Notes: generated by a model not told the origin, from the sequence alone. Shown: positions 1-7,393, counted from the stretch's first letter. The stretch: DNA of 64,000 nucleotides from DASQPJ01 sp036268355 (GCA_036268355.1 DATAUG010000223.1:1-64000); one strand, 5' to 3'. Made by a program: numbers and translations.

Positions 1-1294
1 CACCCTTGGCACCCGTCGCGCCGGCCGGGCCAGTCGGCCCCGGCACTCCGGCGCCGGTCCCGCCCGAACCCGCGGCACCGGTCGCACCGGCCGGACCCGT
101 CGCACCGGTCACACCCGCCGAGCCCGTCGCACCCGCCGAGCCCGTGGCACCAGTGGCGCCGGGCCGCCCGAGCGGCGGCGGGGTTATCTCGGTCAATCCA
201 CCACCGGTGGCGCCACTGCCCACGTACACCGCCCGGGTGACCGGGTCGACGTCGAGTGCGATGGGCTCCGTGGGGACGGTCACCGCGGCGGTGATGAAGT
301 CGCGCACCCCGTCGATGACGGCCACGACGGTGCTGTCCGCGATGTTCACGTAGACGCTGTGGGTGATCGGGTCGACCGCGGCGCCCACCAGCTCGGCGTT
401 GGTGGGGAACGCGACCGTATTGGTCACCTTGCCGGTGACCTCGTTGATCACCGAGACGGCGGACGGGCTGGGGGTGGATCCGATGCCGCTGTCGACGACG
501 TAGGCGGTCTGGGTGGTGGGGTCGACCGCGACGCTGATCGGAACGTTGCCGACGGAGATCGTGGATGACACGCTCGGGCTGACCGGGTTGGTCACGTTGA
601 CCACCCAGACCGAACCGCCGGCCGCGTTGGTCACGTAGGCCATGTGGGTGGTCGGGTCGACCGCGATCCCGTACGGCTCCTGGGACAGGCCGACTGTGGT
701 GGCCGAAACGGTCGGGGTGGTGCCGGCGGCCTCGTTGATCAGGGACAGTTCCGCGGAGCCGGAGACGGAGGGGGAGCCGGAGTCGACGACGTAGACGGTG
801 CTGGTGGTCGGGTCTACGGCCACACCCTGCGGAGCCGTGCCGACCGCGAGGGTGGCGGTGGCGGCGCCCGTACCGTTGGTGGCGCAGGGGCTCGTGGCCA
901 GGTCGATCACCGAGACCGTGTTGGCGCCGTTGTTGGTCACGTAGACCTCGTGCGTGACCGGATCCACCGCGATCCCGCCGGGGTCGACGCCGACGGGGAT
1001 CGTGCACGCGACCTTGTTGCTCGCCTCATCGAGGACCGAGACGCTGCCGGCCGTGCTGGAGCCCGTGTTGTTGACGACGTAGACGAGGCCGACCGTCTGA
1101 TCCACGGCGGTTGCGACCTGAGTCGTGCCCGTCGGCAGGCCGGTTACCGCGGTGGTGGTGTAGCTCGGAGCCGCGCCCGAGGCTGCAGTCACGCTCGCGG
1201 CCAGTGCCCCGGCGCCCAGCGCCGCCACCAACGCCGCACGAGCCGGGTGCGCCCCACGGCACGACCCGGACCACCTGACAGCACGCATCGCCAT
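1..1294 (-). CDS. Secreted YVTN beta-propeller protein with collagen-like tail (3' end outside window)
   Basis: The gene runs leftward off the window; 431 codons are visible. ATG at 1294 follows a GGGGG stretch; a second in-frame ATG is at 1288. An Ala-rich signal peptide covers residues ~1-40. About seven repeats follow, of the type 'AVDPTTHMAYVTN', 'VYVVDSGS' and 'VSVIDLATS', which are YVTN/NHL propeller blades. From about residue 385 the sequence becomes Gly-X-Y triplets (GATGATGSAGATGSAG and similar), i.e. collagen-like. The propeller suggests an extracellular binding or scaffold domain and the triplets a rigid fibrous stalk. No catalytic residue is visible. The fusion and export are read directly from the translation; the role is unknown. 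Confidence 0.85.
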   Translation of the reverse strand, partial: MAMRAVRWSGSCRGAHPARAALVAALGAGALAASVTAASGAAPSYTTTAVTGLPTGTTQVATAVDQTVGLVYVVNNTGSSTAGSVSVLDEASNKVACTIPVGVDPGGIAVDPVTHEVYVTNNGANTVSVIDLATSPCATNGTGAATATLAVGTAPQGVAVDPTTSTVYVVDSGSPSVSGSAELSLINEAAGTTPTVSATTVGLSQEPYGIAVDPTTHMAYVTNAAGGSVWVVNVTNPVSPSVSSTISVGNVPISVAVDPTTQTAYVVDSGIGSTPSPSAVSVINEVTGKVTNTVAFPTNAELVGAAVDPITHSVYVNIADSTVVAVIDGVRDFITAAVTVPTEPIALDVDPVTRAVYVGSGATGGGLTEITPPPLGRPGATGATGSAGATGSAGVTGATGPAGATGAAGSGGTGAGVPGPTGPAGATGAKG

Positions 1295-1605
1295 ACCCCC
1301 GGCCCCTGCACCCCGCGCCTGGACGGACCGGCCGGCGGCCGGCTGGGCGGGACAGCCAGCCCAGCGTGCAGCCATCGGTCGCCGGGTCGTGGTCGGTTCC
1401 CTCCCGGTTCACCCGCACGGCTCAACAGTCCGGGGCGGCCGCGGATCGACCCGGATTCTTGACCGCAACGCCCGGCCACGGCAAACGGCTACCGGCGGTT
1501 CGATCTCGGACTTCGGCTCGCAGCGCCGTCGGACCATTGCCGAATGGGCCTGCGCCGATGCTCGCGGGGCGTGACAGTTGTCGGTCGCAGCGGGAAACTA
1601 CGCGC
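1295..1605. other. Intergenic region between divergent genes
   Basis: This 311-bp stretch separates the divergent propeller gene and a small acidic-protein gene, so it should hold both promoters. I see a 7-bp inverted repeat, GCTGGGC (1342-1348) and GCCCAGC (1359-1365), which could be an operator. No ORF here has family resemblance. Confidence 0.4.
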
Positions 1606-1782
1606 ATGCGGACCAGGGATGACGGAGCCGACGGTGACCCCGTGGCGGCACTGCACGACACGGAGGCGGAATCGGGCGACGAGGAGGGATTGCAGGACCT
1701 CTTCGACATCGACGAGCGGGAGGCGGCCGAGTTGGGGGCCGACCTGGACCCGGTGGCGCCGATCGAGCCGGAACTGGACTGA
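1606..1782 (+). CDS. Small acidic protein, function unknown
   Basis: A 58-residue ORF from ATG 1606. An upstream extension in the same frame is possible but has ordinary noncoding composition. The product is very acidic, with segments such as EAESGDEEGLQDLFDIDE and a C-terminal PVAPIEPELD. There is no signal peptide, membrane segment or Cys. I do not recognise a family. Its coherent acidic composition and the low-complexity Asp/Glu pattern argue weakly that it is translated. A ribosome-binding site is not obvious. Confidence 0.4.
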   Translation: MRTRDDGADGDPVAALHDTEAESGDEEGLQDLFDIDEREAAELGADLDPVAPIEPELD

Positions 1783-2109
1783 TCCGCGGTTGGCGCTACA
1801 CGACACGGTCGATGGCCGTCCTTTCGATGCCTGCTGGATTCCGGGGGCTCCGTCGGGCTCTGGGGCCGCTCAATGACGGCCACGTCGACCGGCCATCGGT
1901 CGCGACCACCGATAGTTTTCGCCGGTGAGAAACGCGACAGGGCGGGCGCCAGGCCGAAAAGCTGGACAGAAAGTTCGAGCCACATCTGCCTGCAGCCGTC
2001 CGGCGCACACCAAGGCCGAGGCCCATGGCCGGCCGGATTGGCAGTGGACGCGGCGCGGCCGGGCGCGGAAGGCTACCGGTCAAGGTGCCGACGACAGGAG
2101 GGATCGTCC
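1783..2109. other. Intergenic region, no gene seen
   Basis: No ORF in this 327-bp stretch resembles a family. It contains the strong AGGAGGGA ribosome-binding site at about 2096-2103 that belongs to the gene starting at 2110. Confidence 0.4.
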
Positions 2110-2304
2110 GTGACGCAGCAGACGGATACAGCGCGTTACCCAGAGTGGTCCGAGGCGGATCTGGCGACGTACCGGAGCGGGACGGTCGTGACCCACCAGG
2201 GGCGGAAGTATCGCGTCAAGCCGTGGCCCGCCGACGTGTGGGCGAGGCAGTCCGACTACGAACCCGGCCGCGGGGCCTGGCGCTACGCGTGGGACGAACT
2301 CTGA
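2110..2304 (+). CDS. Free-standing carbohydrate-binding-module-like protein (CBM5/12 type)
   Basis: A 64-residue protein starting at GTG 2110, 6-7 nt after a near-perfect AGGAGG Shine-Dalgarno. The pattern W-(x)6-Y-x-x-GTVVTHQGRKYRVK-...-W matches the fold signature of small chitin-binding domains (CBM5/12): aromatic, Tyr-x-x-Gly, V-x-x-x-G-x-x-Y, then a closing Trp/Tyr. Such domains usually sit at an end of a chitinase or phage tail protein. Here it stands alone, with no signal peptide and no catalytic partner in the same frame. It may be a cytoplasmic adapter or a relic of a larger protein. Family assignment is by motif only. Confidence 0.65.
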   Translation: MTQQTDTARYPEWSEADLATYRSGTVVTHQGRKYRVKPWPADVWARQSDYEPGRGAWRYAWDEL

Positions 2305-2509
2305 GCCCCGACGTCCAGCACGGGTGCCATATCGGCGACCCAACGGCCATGCTTCGGCCTGGACGCCCTGCGGCAACCGCCTCGCCGCAACGGGCTGACC
2401 TGCGCAACCGTCCATTGGAGCGGTGAGGATCGGTTTCCAGCGGGGTGCCTGCCGAACGGGCCCTACATCTCGCTTGGCGACGTGCCGGGCCTCGACGCGT
2501 GGCGGGTGA

Positions 2510-2720
2510 CTTACCGGTACCCGAACCCGCGTCCTGCTCCTGATCCAGGACCTCGAGATCCGGGTGATGTCAACGCAGCCACTGGCGAACTCCTCCGCAA
2601 GCTCGTACTCGCCCCACCCACGACTACCAATCCACAGGCCGCCCACCCGGCCCCCCAAAACCAACAGATCGAACCCTCAATGAGGGTCCGGCCTGTAGCC
2701 GATGTCTTGCAGACATCACA
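2510..2720 (+). pseudogene. IS481-family transposase C-terminal remnant and right IS end
   Basis: From 2510 one frame reads LTGTRTRVLLLIQDLEIRV. From 2569 another frame reads VNAATGELLRKLVL. Joined, these match the C-terminal beta-strand region of IS481-family transposases (…TRVLLLVQDL-x-VRVVNAATGELLR-x-L-x-LDP…). The frame change near 2567 and the lack of the DDE core show it is dead. A segment at about 2693-2719 (TGTAGCCGATGTCTTGCAGA…) resembles the terminal inverted repeat typical of these elements. The assignment is from memory of the family and was not searched. Confidence 0.55.
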
Positions 2721-2878
2721 AAGCGGAGGAGATTCGCGGTTACTTGAACTCGTGGGCGCAGCAATCGGAGAGGGGGGTGCGGGGCGGCGAAGCCCTCCGC
2801 CGCGGCGCGAATCGCCGCAATGATCGCGGAGTTGAAATGGTTCGTGCTCTACGCGAACACAGCTCGCCGATCGACGGA

Positions 2879-2897
2879 GCGGAGGGCGTGGGATTCG
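2879..2897 (+). repeat. Distal att-like copy of the tRNA-Ser 3' end
   Basis: GCGGAGGGCGTGGGATTCG is identical over 19 bp, in the same orientation, to 7375-7393, the acceptor stem and T-arm end of tRNA-Ser. The match ends abruptly on both sides. A broken tyrosine integrase lies immediately inside. This is the arrangement left by integration into a tRNA 3' end, so I read it as the outer attachment half-site of a ~4.5-kb element. Confidence 0.7.
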
Positions 2898-2929
2898 CTC
2901 GCCGACCGAGCCCGGCGGCGCGGACACGG

Positions 2930-3321
2930 TGTTGGTTGAGTCTTGGGGGTGTCGAAGGTCAGCCGCCCGGCGATCTCGGCCAGGCTCTCGGTGACCATCA
3001 GCGACCCGAAGGCCAGGTCGATGGATCGCCGCCGCAGCGCGAAGGCCTCGCCGATACGTAGCCCGCCGTAGGCAAGGATCGGCGGATTTCAGCCAGCGCC
3101 GGCCCCAGTCGCCAACCCGTCATGACTTGCGCGAGCGGGTCGGCCCATTGGCTGCGTTCGATCTCGCCCTCGATGTTGGCCAGCCATCGGTCGGCATCGG
3201 CCTTGTGGGCGAAGGTGGACGGCGCTGTCCGGTCGAGGCCGTCCGGTCCGGGGTAGCGGACCTGCCAGCGCCCCGAGGGCAGATGGCGGATCCGACCAAA
3301 ACGTCTCCTGGCTGCCGCCAT
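2930..3321 (-). pseudogene. int: Broken phage-type tyrosine integrase
   Basis: The ATG at 3321 opens an intact N-terminal arm-binding domain: RRRFGRIRHLPSGRWQVRY…ADADRWLANIEGEIERSQW. The core-binding domain is then largely missing. A different frame continues with GGLRIGEAFALRRRSIDL, the box I region with the first catalytic Arg (normally LR-x-GEALAL-x-W). It degenerates after FDTPKT; box II (H-x-x-R) and the catalytic Tyr are absent. The gene is therefore deleted, frameshifted and truncated at the att copy. Its start overlaps the excisionase stop (TGATG), so the two were translationally coupled. The island can no longer excise with its own integrase. Confidence 0.8.
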
Positions 3322-3539
3322 CAGGCCGCTCCGGCCCCACCGGGGTGCTCGATCCCGCGGTGCACAACCGGAACGGTCCCGGCGGCCAGAAAGGCCTCCA
3401 GCACGTCCTCGCGGATGCGAACGTGCCGCCCCAATTCGGTGAACTCGATGCGCCGTTCGGCGATCAACCGCCGGACGAACCGCCGTGTCGTGTTCAGTCG
3501 CTCAGCGGCCTCCTCGACCGTACAAAGCCTCGCACTCAT
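3321..3539 (-). CDS. xis: Excisionase-like helix-turn-helix protein
   Basis: A 72-residue protein from ATG 3539, preceded by GGGGGAGAGG. The core CTVEEAAERLNTTRRFVRRLIAERRIEFTELGRHVRIREDVLEAFL is a complete MerR/excisionase-family winged helix (DNA-binding protein of the 'excisionase family' type). It directs integrase toward excision in related elements. It sits directly upstream of, and overlaps, the integrase. The frame is intact although the integrase is dead, which may mean recent decay or retention as a repressor. A longer reading from 3647 is possible but adds only low-complexity sequence. Confidence 0.8.
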   Translation of the reverse strand: MSARLCTVEEAAERLNTTRRFVRRLIAERRIEFTELGRHVRIREDVLEAFLAAGTVPVVHRGIEHPGGAGAA

Positions 3540-4083
3540 CCTCTCCCCCGAACTCCTCGACGCGAGCGGCGCCAGGTCCGCCGTGGCCGATGCCGCGCTC
3601 CAGCGTCGATCGCCAGTATCGTGCGGCCGCTGGCTGCGGTCGGTCAATTGATCTCAGTCCGCCCCATTCGACGCAGATCAGGCCCCGCCCGGTTCCACCG
3701 AACGTACTACCGACCTCTGACCAAACCGCCGAGGCTGCTCACCAGCCCACGCCGGTGGGCCACCGGCACCTACCTGCCTGGACGCCGGCGCAGTTGCCGA
3801 ACCTGCCTTCATACAGATCAAGGCGCCGCCTCTGGCGGCAGTGCCGGCCCGGACCTCCGCCTTCGGCTTCGGCCGGGACCAGTTCCTGCAGAGCGGTGGC
3901 TCTGACCTCGACGCATGCGTCCAATTTCCTGCGTGCTTGTCCCTGCCGGGCGGAACGGTGCCGTCGTCCCGCCCGGCGGGGAGCGCTGGTGACACTGCTT
4001 GCAGGTCGTGCCGGTAGAGGTCGTAGGCCGCGGAGTACTCGATGACGCGGGCTACTTCGCTGATGAAGTCCTCGGGTTGCCTG
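3540..4083. other. No confident gene; accessory island interior
   Basis: A 544-bp stretch between excisionase and the monooxygenase gene. Open frames exist on both strands, the longest on minus (3678-4172), but none has a ribosome-binding site or family resemblance. The minus-strand reading EDFISEVARVIEYSAAYDLYR looks protein-like for ~25 residues and could be a gene fragment. I treat it as decayed island DNA. Confidence 0.4.
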
Positions 4084-4374
4084 TCATTGCAGGATGTCGA
4101 GGTAGCGGATGCTCGGCGGTTCGGCCAGCAGCGCGACGACGTCGTCGAGCGTGCCGTTCTGCCGGCGCCCACCGAGATAGGTCTCGAAGGCCTGGCGACT
4201 TGTCCAGGTCTCGTGCGAGACGAGGAGGGTCGGATCGTCCTGGTCCTGGGAGAGTTGCAGGGTCTCGAATCCTGCCGCCGCCCGGGTGTCCGGGAGGATT
4301 TTGGTGAGTAGGGCGACGAAGTCGCTGTGGGTGTCGGTTCGGGTGCGGAACTCGAGCAGGACGATCGTCCTCAC
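4084..4374 (-). CDS. Antibiotic biosynthesis monooxygenase (ABM)-domain protein
   Basis: A 96-residue single-domain protein. It starts at GTG 4374, overlapping the upstream stop by 4 nt (GTGA), so it is translationally coupled. The sequence TIVLLEFRTRTDTHSDFVALLTKILPDTRAAAGFETLQLSQDQDDPTLLVSHETW has the ferredoxin-like pattern of ABM proteins (YgiN-type quinol oxidases and polyketide monooxygenases): strand, amphipathic helix, 'PGFE'-like turn, strand ending in E-x-W. These small dimeric enzymes oxidise quinol or aromatic substrates without cofactor. It is last in the operon 5529-4084. The substrate cannot be told. Confidence 0.8.
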   Translation of the reverse strand: MRTIVLLEFRTRTDTHSDFVALLTKILPDTRAAAGFETLQLSQDQDDPTLLVSHETWTSRQAFETYLGGRRQNGTLDDVVALLAEPPSIRYLDILQ

Positions 4375-4916
4375 TGGGCCCTCCGCAGGATCTGGGTGCG
4401 GACCTGCGCGGGAGCCAGCGCGATGGCGATGGGCAGGCCGACGAACAGGGCGTGGTCGACCAGGAAGGCGAACCACCAGCCGTTCGCGAAGGACTCCTGC
4501 GTGCTGCGTCCGATCGGGAGCACCACGGCGTTCATGAACACCCAGATCGCCGCGCCGTAGGCGAGACCTGCAACGACGACCGACCCGGCGCTGCGCACGC
4601 GCGGCGCGACCGTCAACCAGTAGAGGCCGGTGAACGCCACGGCCAGGACGAGGTGGATCGCGAAGCCAAGTGCCGCGTAGCCGATCCCGGCGGAGCCGGT
4701 CGCGAACGCGCGCTGCCCGGCGAGCCCGGAAGCGATGTACTGCAACAAGGTCTCGAAGTTGTAGCGGCCGTCGATGAGCACGTAGGCGACGAAGGCGAAG
4801 GCGGCGTCGGCGCAGGCGGCAACCAGGGCGCCGACGGCCAGCCAAGGCAGTGCTGTCGAAGTGTCGGCGTGGCTGCCCACGTGGCCGTGGGGGTGGGCGT
4901 GCGGAAGGTTTCTCAT
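4371..4916 (-). CDS. Four-helix integral membrane protein, function unknown
   Basis: A 181-residue protein. After a short His-rich N-terminus (HAHPHGHVGSHAD) come about four hydrophobic segments, near residues 22-48, 78-105, 112-135 and 148-170. I see no transporter motif; the general look is of DUF1440/YagU-like small membrane proteins, but I cannot assign it. It lies between the TIGR03086 gene (40 nt upstream) and the ABM gene (4-nt overlap), so it is the middle gene of an operon of probable stress or detoxification role. The His-rich start may bind metal. Confidence 0.7.
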   Translation of the reverse strand: MRNLPHAHPHGHVGSHADTSTALPWLAVGALVAACADAAFAFVAYVLIDGRYNFETLLQYIASGLAGQRAFATGSAGIGYAALGFAIHLVLAVAFTGLYWLTVAPRVRSAGSVVVAGLAYGAAIWVFMNAVVLPIGRSTQESFANGWWFAFLVDHALFVGLPIAIALAPAQVRTQILRRAQ

Positions 4917-4956
4917 GTCGGGTCTCCGGGTGAGGTCGGGGAAAAGTTGCCGCCGT

Positions 4957-5529
4957 TCAGATGGCGATGCGACCGCTGAAGGCGATTACGCGCTCGGTGG
5001 GGGTCGCGTCCGGGGACGTCGGCTGCTCCGGGCCGAACAGGCCCGAGGGGCGCATGGTCGGGACCAGTTGGCCGCCGACGGCCTCGGCGAGTCCGGCTTC
5101 CGCGCCGTTGAACTCGACCGTCTCGCCCATGGCGCGGGCGAGGTCCCAGGAGTGCACCAGGGTCGAGTAGGTGACGATGGCGATCGCCTGACCGGCCGGG
5201 ATCTCGCCGAGGGCCGTGCGCACCGGCGAGTCCCAGTCGGACACGGCGTTCCACGCCGCGTGGGACCGCTCGACGATCGTCCTGGCAACGCCGGCAGGGT
5301 CGCTTCCCACGATGTCGTCGCCGCCGAACAGCTCTGCCTCGCTCGGTCCGGGGCCACCGTCCGCCGCAGCGGAGAACACCTCGATCGTCTGCAACGTGTG
5401 GCTGAGAACCGAAGCAAAGCTCCAGCCCGCGCACGGGCTCGGTGCGGCGAGGACGTCGGCGTCGACGCGGCCGGCCAGGTCGAGCAGACGGGAGTCCGCA
5501 CCGATGAGGAGATCCAACTGCTGCGCCAT
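4957..5529 (-). CDS. TIGR03086-family metal-binding protein (DinB/MDMPI-like)
   Basis: A 190-residue protein from ATG 5529, preceded by TTAAGGAG. The pattern SPCAGWSFASVLSHTLQTIEVF…TYSTLVHSWDLARAMG is that of the actinobacterial TIGR03086 group within the DinB / mycothiol-dependent maleylpyruvate isomerase fold. The His in LSHTLQ and the His in LVHSWD are the expected metal ligands of the four-helix bundle. Members are thought to be mycothiol S-transferase-like; the substrate is unknown. It is the first gene of a three-gene operon and is divergent from the CGNR-like regulator. The promoter has a perfect TTGACA -35 (see the regulatory entry). Confidence 0.85.
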   Translation of the reverse strand: MAQQLDLLIGADSRLLDLAGRVDADVLAAPSPCAGWSFASVLSHTLQTIEVFSAAADGGPGPSEAELFGGDDIVGSDPAGVARTIVERSHAAWNAVSDWDSPVRTALGEIPAGQAIAIVTYSTLVHSWDLARAMGETVEFNGAEAGLAEAVGGQLVPTMRPSGLFGPEQPTSPDATPTERVIAFSGRIAI

Positions 5530-5531
5530 TG

Positions 5532-5617
5532 CTAACTCCTTAAGGACGTATAAACCATTAGGGCGCCTGCTATCCTGGTGGGCGGCGCTAATGGTGTCAA
5601 GTGGTCGATGGAGTTAG
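5532..5617. promoter_or_regulatory. Nested double dyad between divergent genes
   Basis: CTAACTCC (5532-5539) pairs with GGAGTTAG (5610-5617), and ACCATTAG (5554-5561) pairs with CTAATGGT (5588-5595). Both share the axis 5574/5575. Read differently, there are two 30-bp CTAA…TTAG boxes, 5532-5561 and 5588-5617. The inner right arm overlaps a perfect -35 TTGACA (5599-5594, minus strand) with a 17-bp spacer to CAGGAT. A plus-strand TATAAA lies at 5550-5555. This looks like a shared operator for the TIGR03086 operon and the CGNR-like regulator. Confidence 0.65.
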
Positions 5618-5619
5618 TA

Positions 5620-6210
5620 ATGGAGTTTCCCCTCATGGGGCAGCAGGTCGTGGTCGACCTCGCCAACACGGTCTGGGTGTACGCGGGGACGCGCGCCGAC
5701 GCCCTTGACTCGATCGAGGTCGCGGATCGCTGGCTGATCGCCGTCGGCAACAACGTCCTCGGGGCGGGAGGCACCCTGCTGGAGGCGGCCGGAGGCACCG
5801 AAGCCCTTCGCGTGCGCGACGAAGAGTTCCGCGCCGCCCTGCAACAACTCCGAGGCCACGTACGCGCACTGCTGGCCGCCGCGGGGGACTGGGACGTCGA
5901 CCCAGCAGCCTTGGACGCGCTGAACCGGGCCGCGGCAGCGGCACCGAGCCACCTCTACGCCGAACCGGGAGCTCCAGGACCGACCGTCGCCCGCCTGCGC
6001 CCGCAACCAGTACTAACGGCTGTGCTCTCGGCCTTGGCCGAGGACGCCCTAGTCATGATGCACATCGACGCGACGGTCCTCGCCTGCCCCGGCCCGGGCT
6101 GCCTCGGACTGTTCGTCCAGGACGACCCCCGACGGCGTTACTGCTCCTCGAACTGCGCCAACCGGGCGAGGGTCGCCCGCCACTACGCCCGAACCCGCCC
6201 GGAGGAGTAA
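5620..6210 (+). CDS. CGNR/ABATE-type zinc-finger transcriptional regulator
   Basis: 196 residues from ATG 5620, preceded by TGGAGTTAGTA. Frames upstream are open to 5578, but those starts lack a ribosome-binding site. The N-terminal ~120 residues fit the 'putative stress-induced' ABATE domain (VVDLANTVWVYAGTRADALDSIEVADRWL). The C-terminus is a treble-clef zinc knuckle, CPGPGC…YCSSNCANRARVARHYAR, the usual CGNR motif changed to CANR. Such proteins are actinobacterial DNA-binding regulators. It is divergent from a detoxification-like operon across a symmetric operator, so it probably controls that operon and itself. Confidence 0.8.
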   Translation: MEFPLMGQQVVVDLANTVWVYAGTRADALDSIEVADRWLIAVGNNVLGAGGTLLEAAGGTEALRVRDEEFRAALQQLRGHVRALLAAAGDWDVDPAALDALNRAAAAAPSHLYAEPGAPGPTVARLRPQPVLTAVLSALAEDALVMMHIDATVLACPGPGCLGLFVQDDPRRRYCSSNCANRARVARHYARTRPEE

Positions 6211-6352
6211 GCAACCAGCCTGCTGTTCGCGGGAGGAACCTCGACTCCTGCCTGGCTCAGCGCTGACCATCACGGCCGGCCCGCGCGGGCGTTGACACGG
6301 CATGGATCCGGTGGCCCGCGGAACCCCGGACGGGAGGCGGGTGTCCGGCCGG

Positions 6353-6763
6353 TCAGAGCTGGGAGAGCAGGGCCAAGAACGCCGTGGGGCTGTAGACGGG
6401 GCTCTGCCCGGTGAGACCCAGCAGGTCCGCATCGCCCGAGACGAGCACGGCCGAGGCGGCCTCGGCCAGGGCGATCAGGTAGTCGTCGCCGGCGTCCGGC
6501 GAAGCGATAGACGGGGCACCGACCGGGTCCGCGACGAGGTCGGCCTGCAGACGCAACACGTTCAGCAGCTCCCGGGCCTCTTCGCGACTGACCCGACTGG
6601 CGATCTTGGGGTAGCTCAGGACACGTTCGAGCTCGTCGAGCAGCGCCGGCGACACGACGAGTTCGTAGACCCCGCCCAGCCAGGCCCGCAGCAACGCGGC
6701 CGGCGTGCCGGAACGGGACAGGACCGCCGAGACGACGACGTTCGGGTCCAGGACCGCTCGCAC
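6353..6763 (-). CDS. PIN-domain toxin, VapC-like
   Basis: 136 residues. The start MRAVLDPNVVVSAVLSRSGTPAALLRAW carries the first PIN acidic residue (D6). LLDELERVL, DAGDDYLIALA and LVSGDADLL supply the other acidic residues of the metal site. This is the COG1569-type 'putative toxin-antitoxin PIN' branch, predicted Mg2+-dependent RNases. It lies 14 nt downstream of a ribbon-helix-helix antitoxin gene in the same direction, the usual antitoxin-toxin order. Its place inside the tRNA-Ser-bounded island suggests a role in island retention. Confidence 0.85.
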   Translation of the reverse strand: MRAVLDPNVVVSAVLSRSGTPAALLRAWLGGVYELVVSPALLDELERVLSYPKIASRVSREEARELLNVLRLQADLVADPVGAPSIASPDAGDDYLIALAEAASAVLVSGDADLLGLTGQSPVYSPTAFLALLSQL

Positions 6764-6777
6764 CCCGGTGCCGGATC

Positions 6778-7008
6778 TCAGTGCGCGCTGCGACGGGTCG
6801 CGCGCTGGGCCTCCAGAGCCAACGCCGTCGCCTCGTCCTCACTCAGGTCGTTCTTCGCCCACAGTCGCTCCAACAGGTCCAGACCGAGATCCCGTCGCAG
6901 CGCCTCCTCGATCACCTCGCTGTCGCCCTTGCCGGCGCGGGCAGCCCGCACCCGGACCGCAGTCATCACTCGCTCGTCGATCGTCACCGTGGTACGAACC
7001 TTCGGCAT
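6778..7008 (-). CDS. Ribbon-helix-helix antitoxin, VapB-like
   Basis: 76 residues. MPKVRTTVTIDERVMTAVRVRAARAGKGDSEVIEEALRR is a ribbon-helix-helix domain (beta strand, then two helices around G-K-G-D-S-E), followed by a Leu/Arg-rich toxin-binding tail ending ATRRSAH. It is transcribed just ahead of the PIN toxin. A GCGTACGC palindrome at 7031-7038, ~23 bp upstream of the start, is a plausible autoregulatory operator of the type such antitoxins bind. Confidence 0.8.
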   Translation of the reverse strand: MPKVRTTVTIDERVMTAVRVRAARAGKGDSEVIEEALRRDLGLDLLERLWAKNDLSEDEATALALEAQRATRRSAH

Positions 7009-7374
7009 GGACGCATCTTAGCATCATCATGCGTACGCGCCTAAGTGCGCACTGTTCGGCGTAATGGTTGGGGGAGGCGAAGGTCGGGTGCCTGACGGAT
7101 TCAGGCTTCGGCCCCGGGGACTTTGCCGGCCCGGCTCCCGGGAGCACAAGATCGCCTGGCGGCGCGCCGCTCCTGTCGCATAAATACCCCACCCGGGTAT
7201 GTGTGCGCGTGCCCGTTGCAATGCCCGTTGCGTGCCCGTCCTCGGCGTGTCGTGCCCGTTGCGTGCCCGTCACAGGGTCCTTCGCGCGTAATTACAGGGG
7301 CGTACGGACAACCACGGGGAGATCTTGCAAAACGGTGTTTCCCAAGGTCAGAGGGGGTTTTGTCCGGGTTCTCG
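7009..7374. other. Non-coding island end with GTGCCCGT direct repeats
   Basis: 366 bp without a credible gene, between the antitoxin promoter and tRNA-Ser. GTGCCCGT occurs at 7209-7216, 7232-7239, 7252-7259 and 7263-7270, with a TGCCCGT variant at 7222-7228, all in one orientation. Clustered short direct repeats next to an attachment site are typical of integrase arm-binding or excisionase sites. That is inference. Confidence 0.5.
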
Positions 7375-7393
7375 GCGGAGGGCGTGGGATTCG
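7375..7393 (+). repeat. Proximal att site inside tRNA-Ser 3' end
   Basis: The 19-bp partner of 2879-2897. It covers the acceptor-stem 3' strand and part of the T-arm of tRNA-Ser. Integration regenerated an intact tRNA here and left the duplicate ~4.5 kb away. Confidence 0.7.

Noticed and set aside
2505..2560. Possible second tRNA remnant on the minus strand
   Set aside because: The GGGTTCGGGTACC stretch resembles a T-arm but lacks A58 and any pairing acceptor or anticodon stem. The region is explained better as the IS481 transposase end.
3678..4172. 164-codon minus-strand ORF
   Set aside because: No ribosome-binding site, mixed composition and overlap with the 3' end of the ABM gene. Only a short protein-like stretch, so listed as no confident gene.
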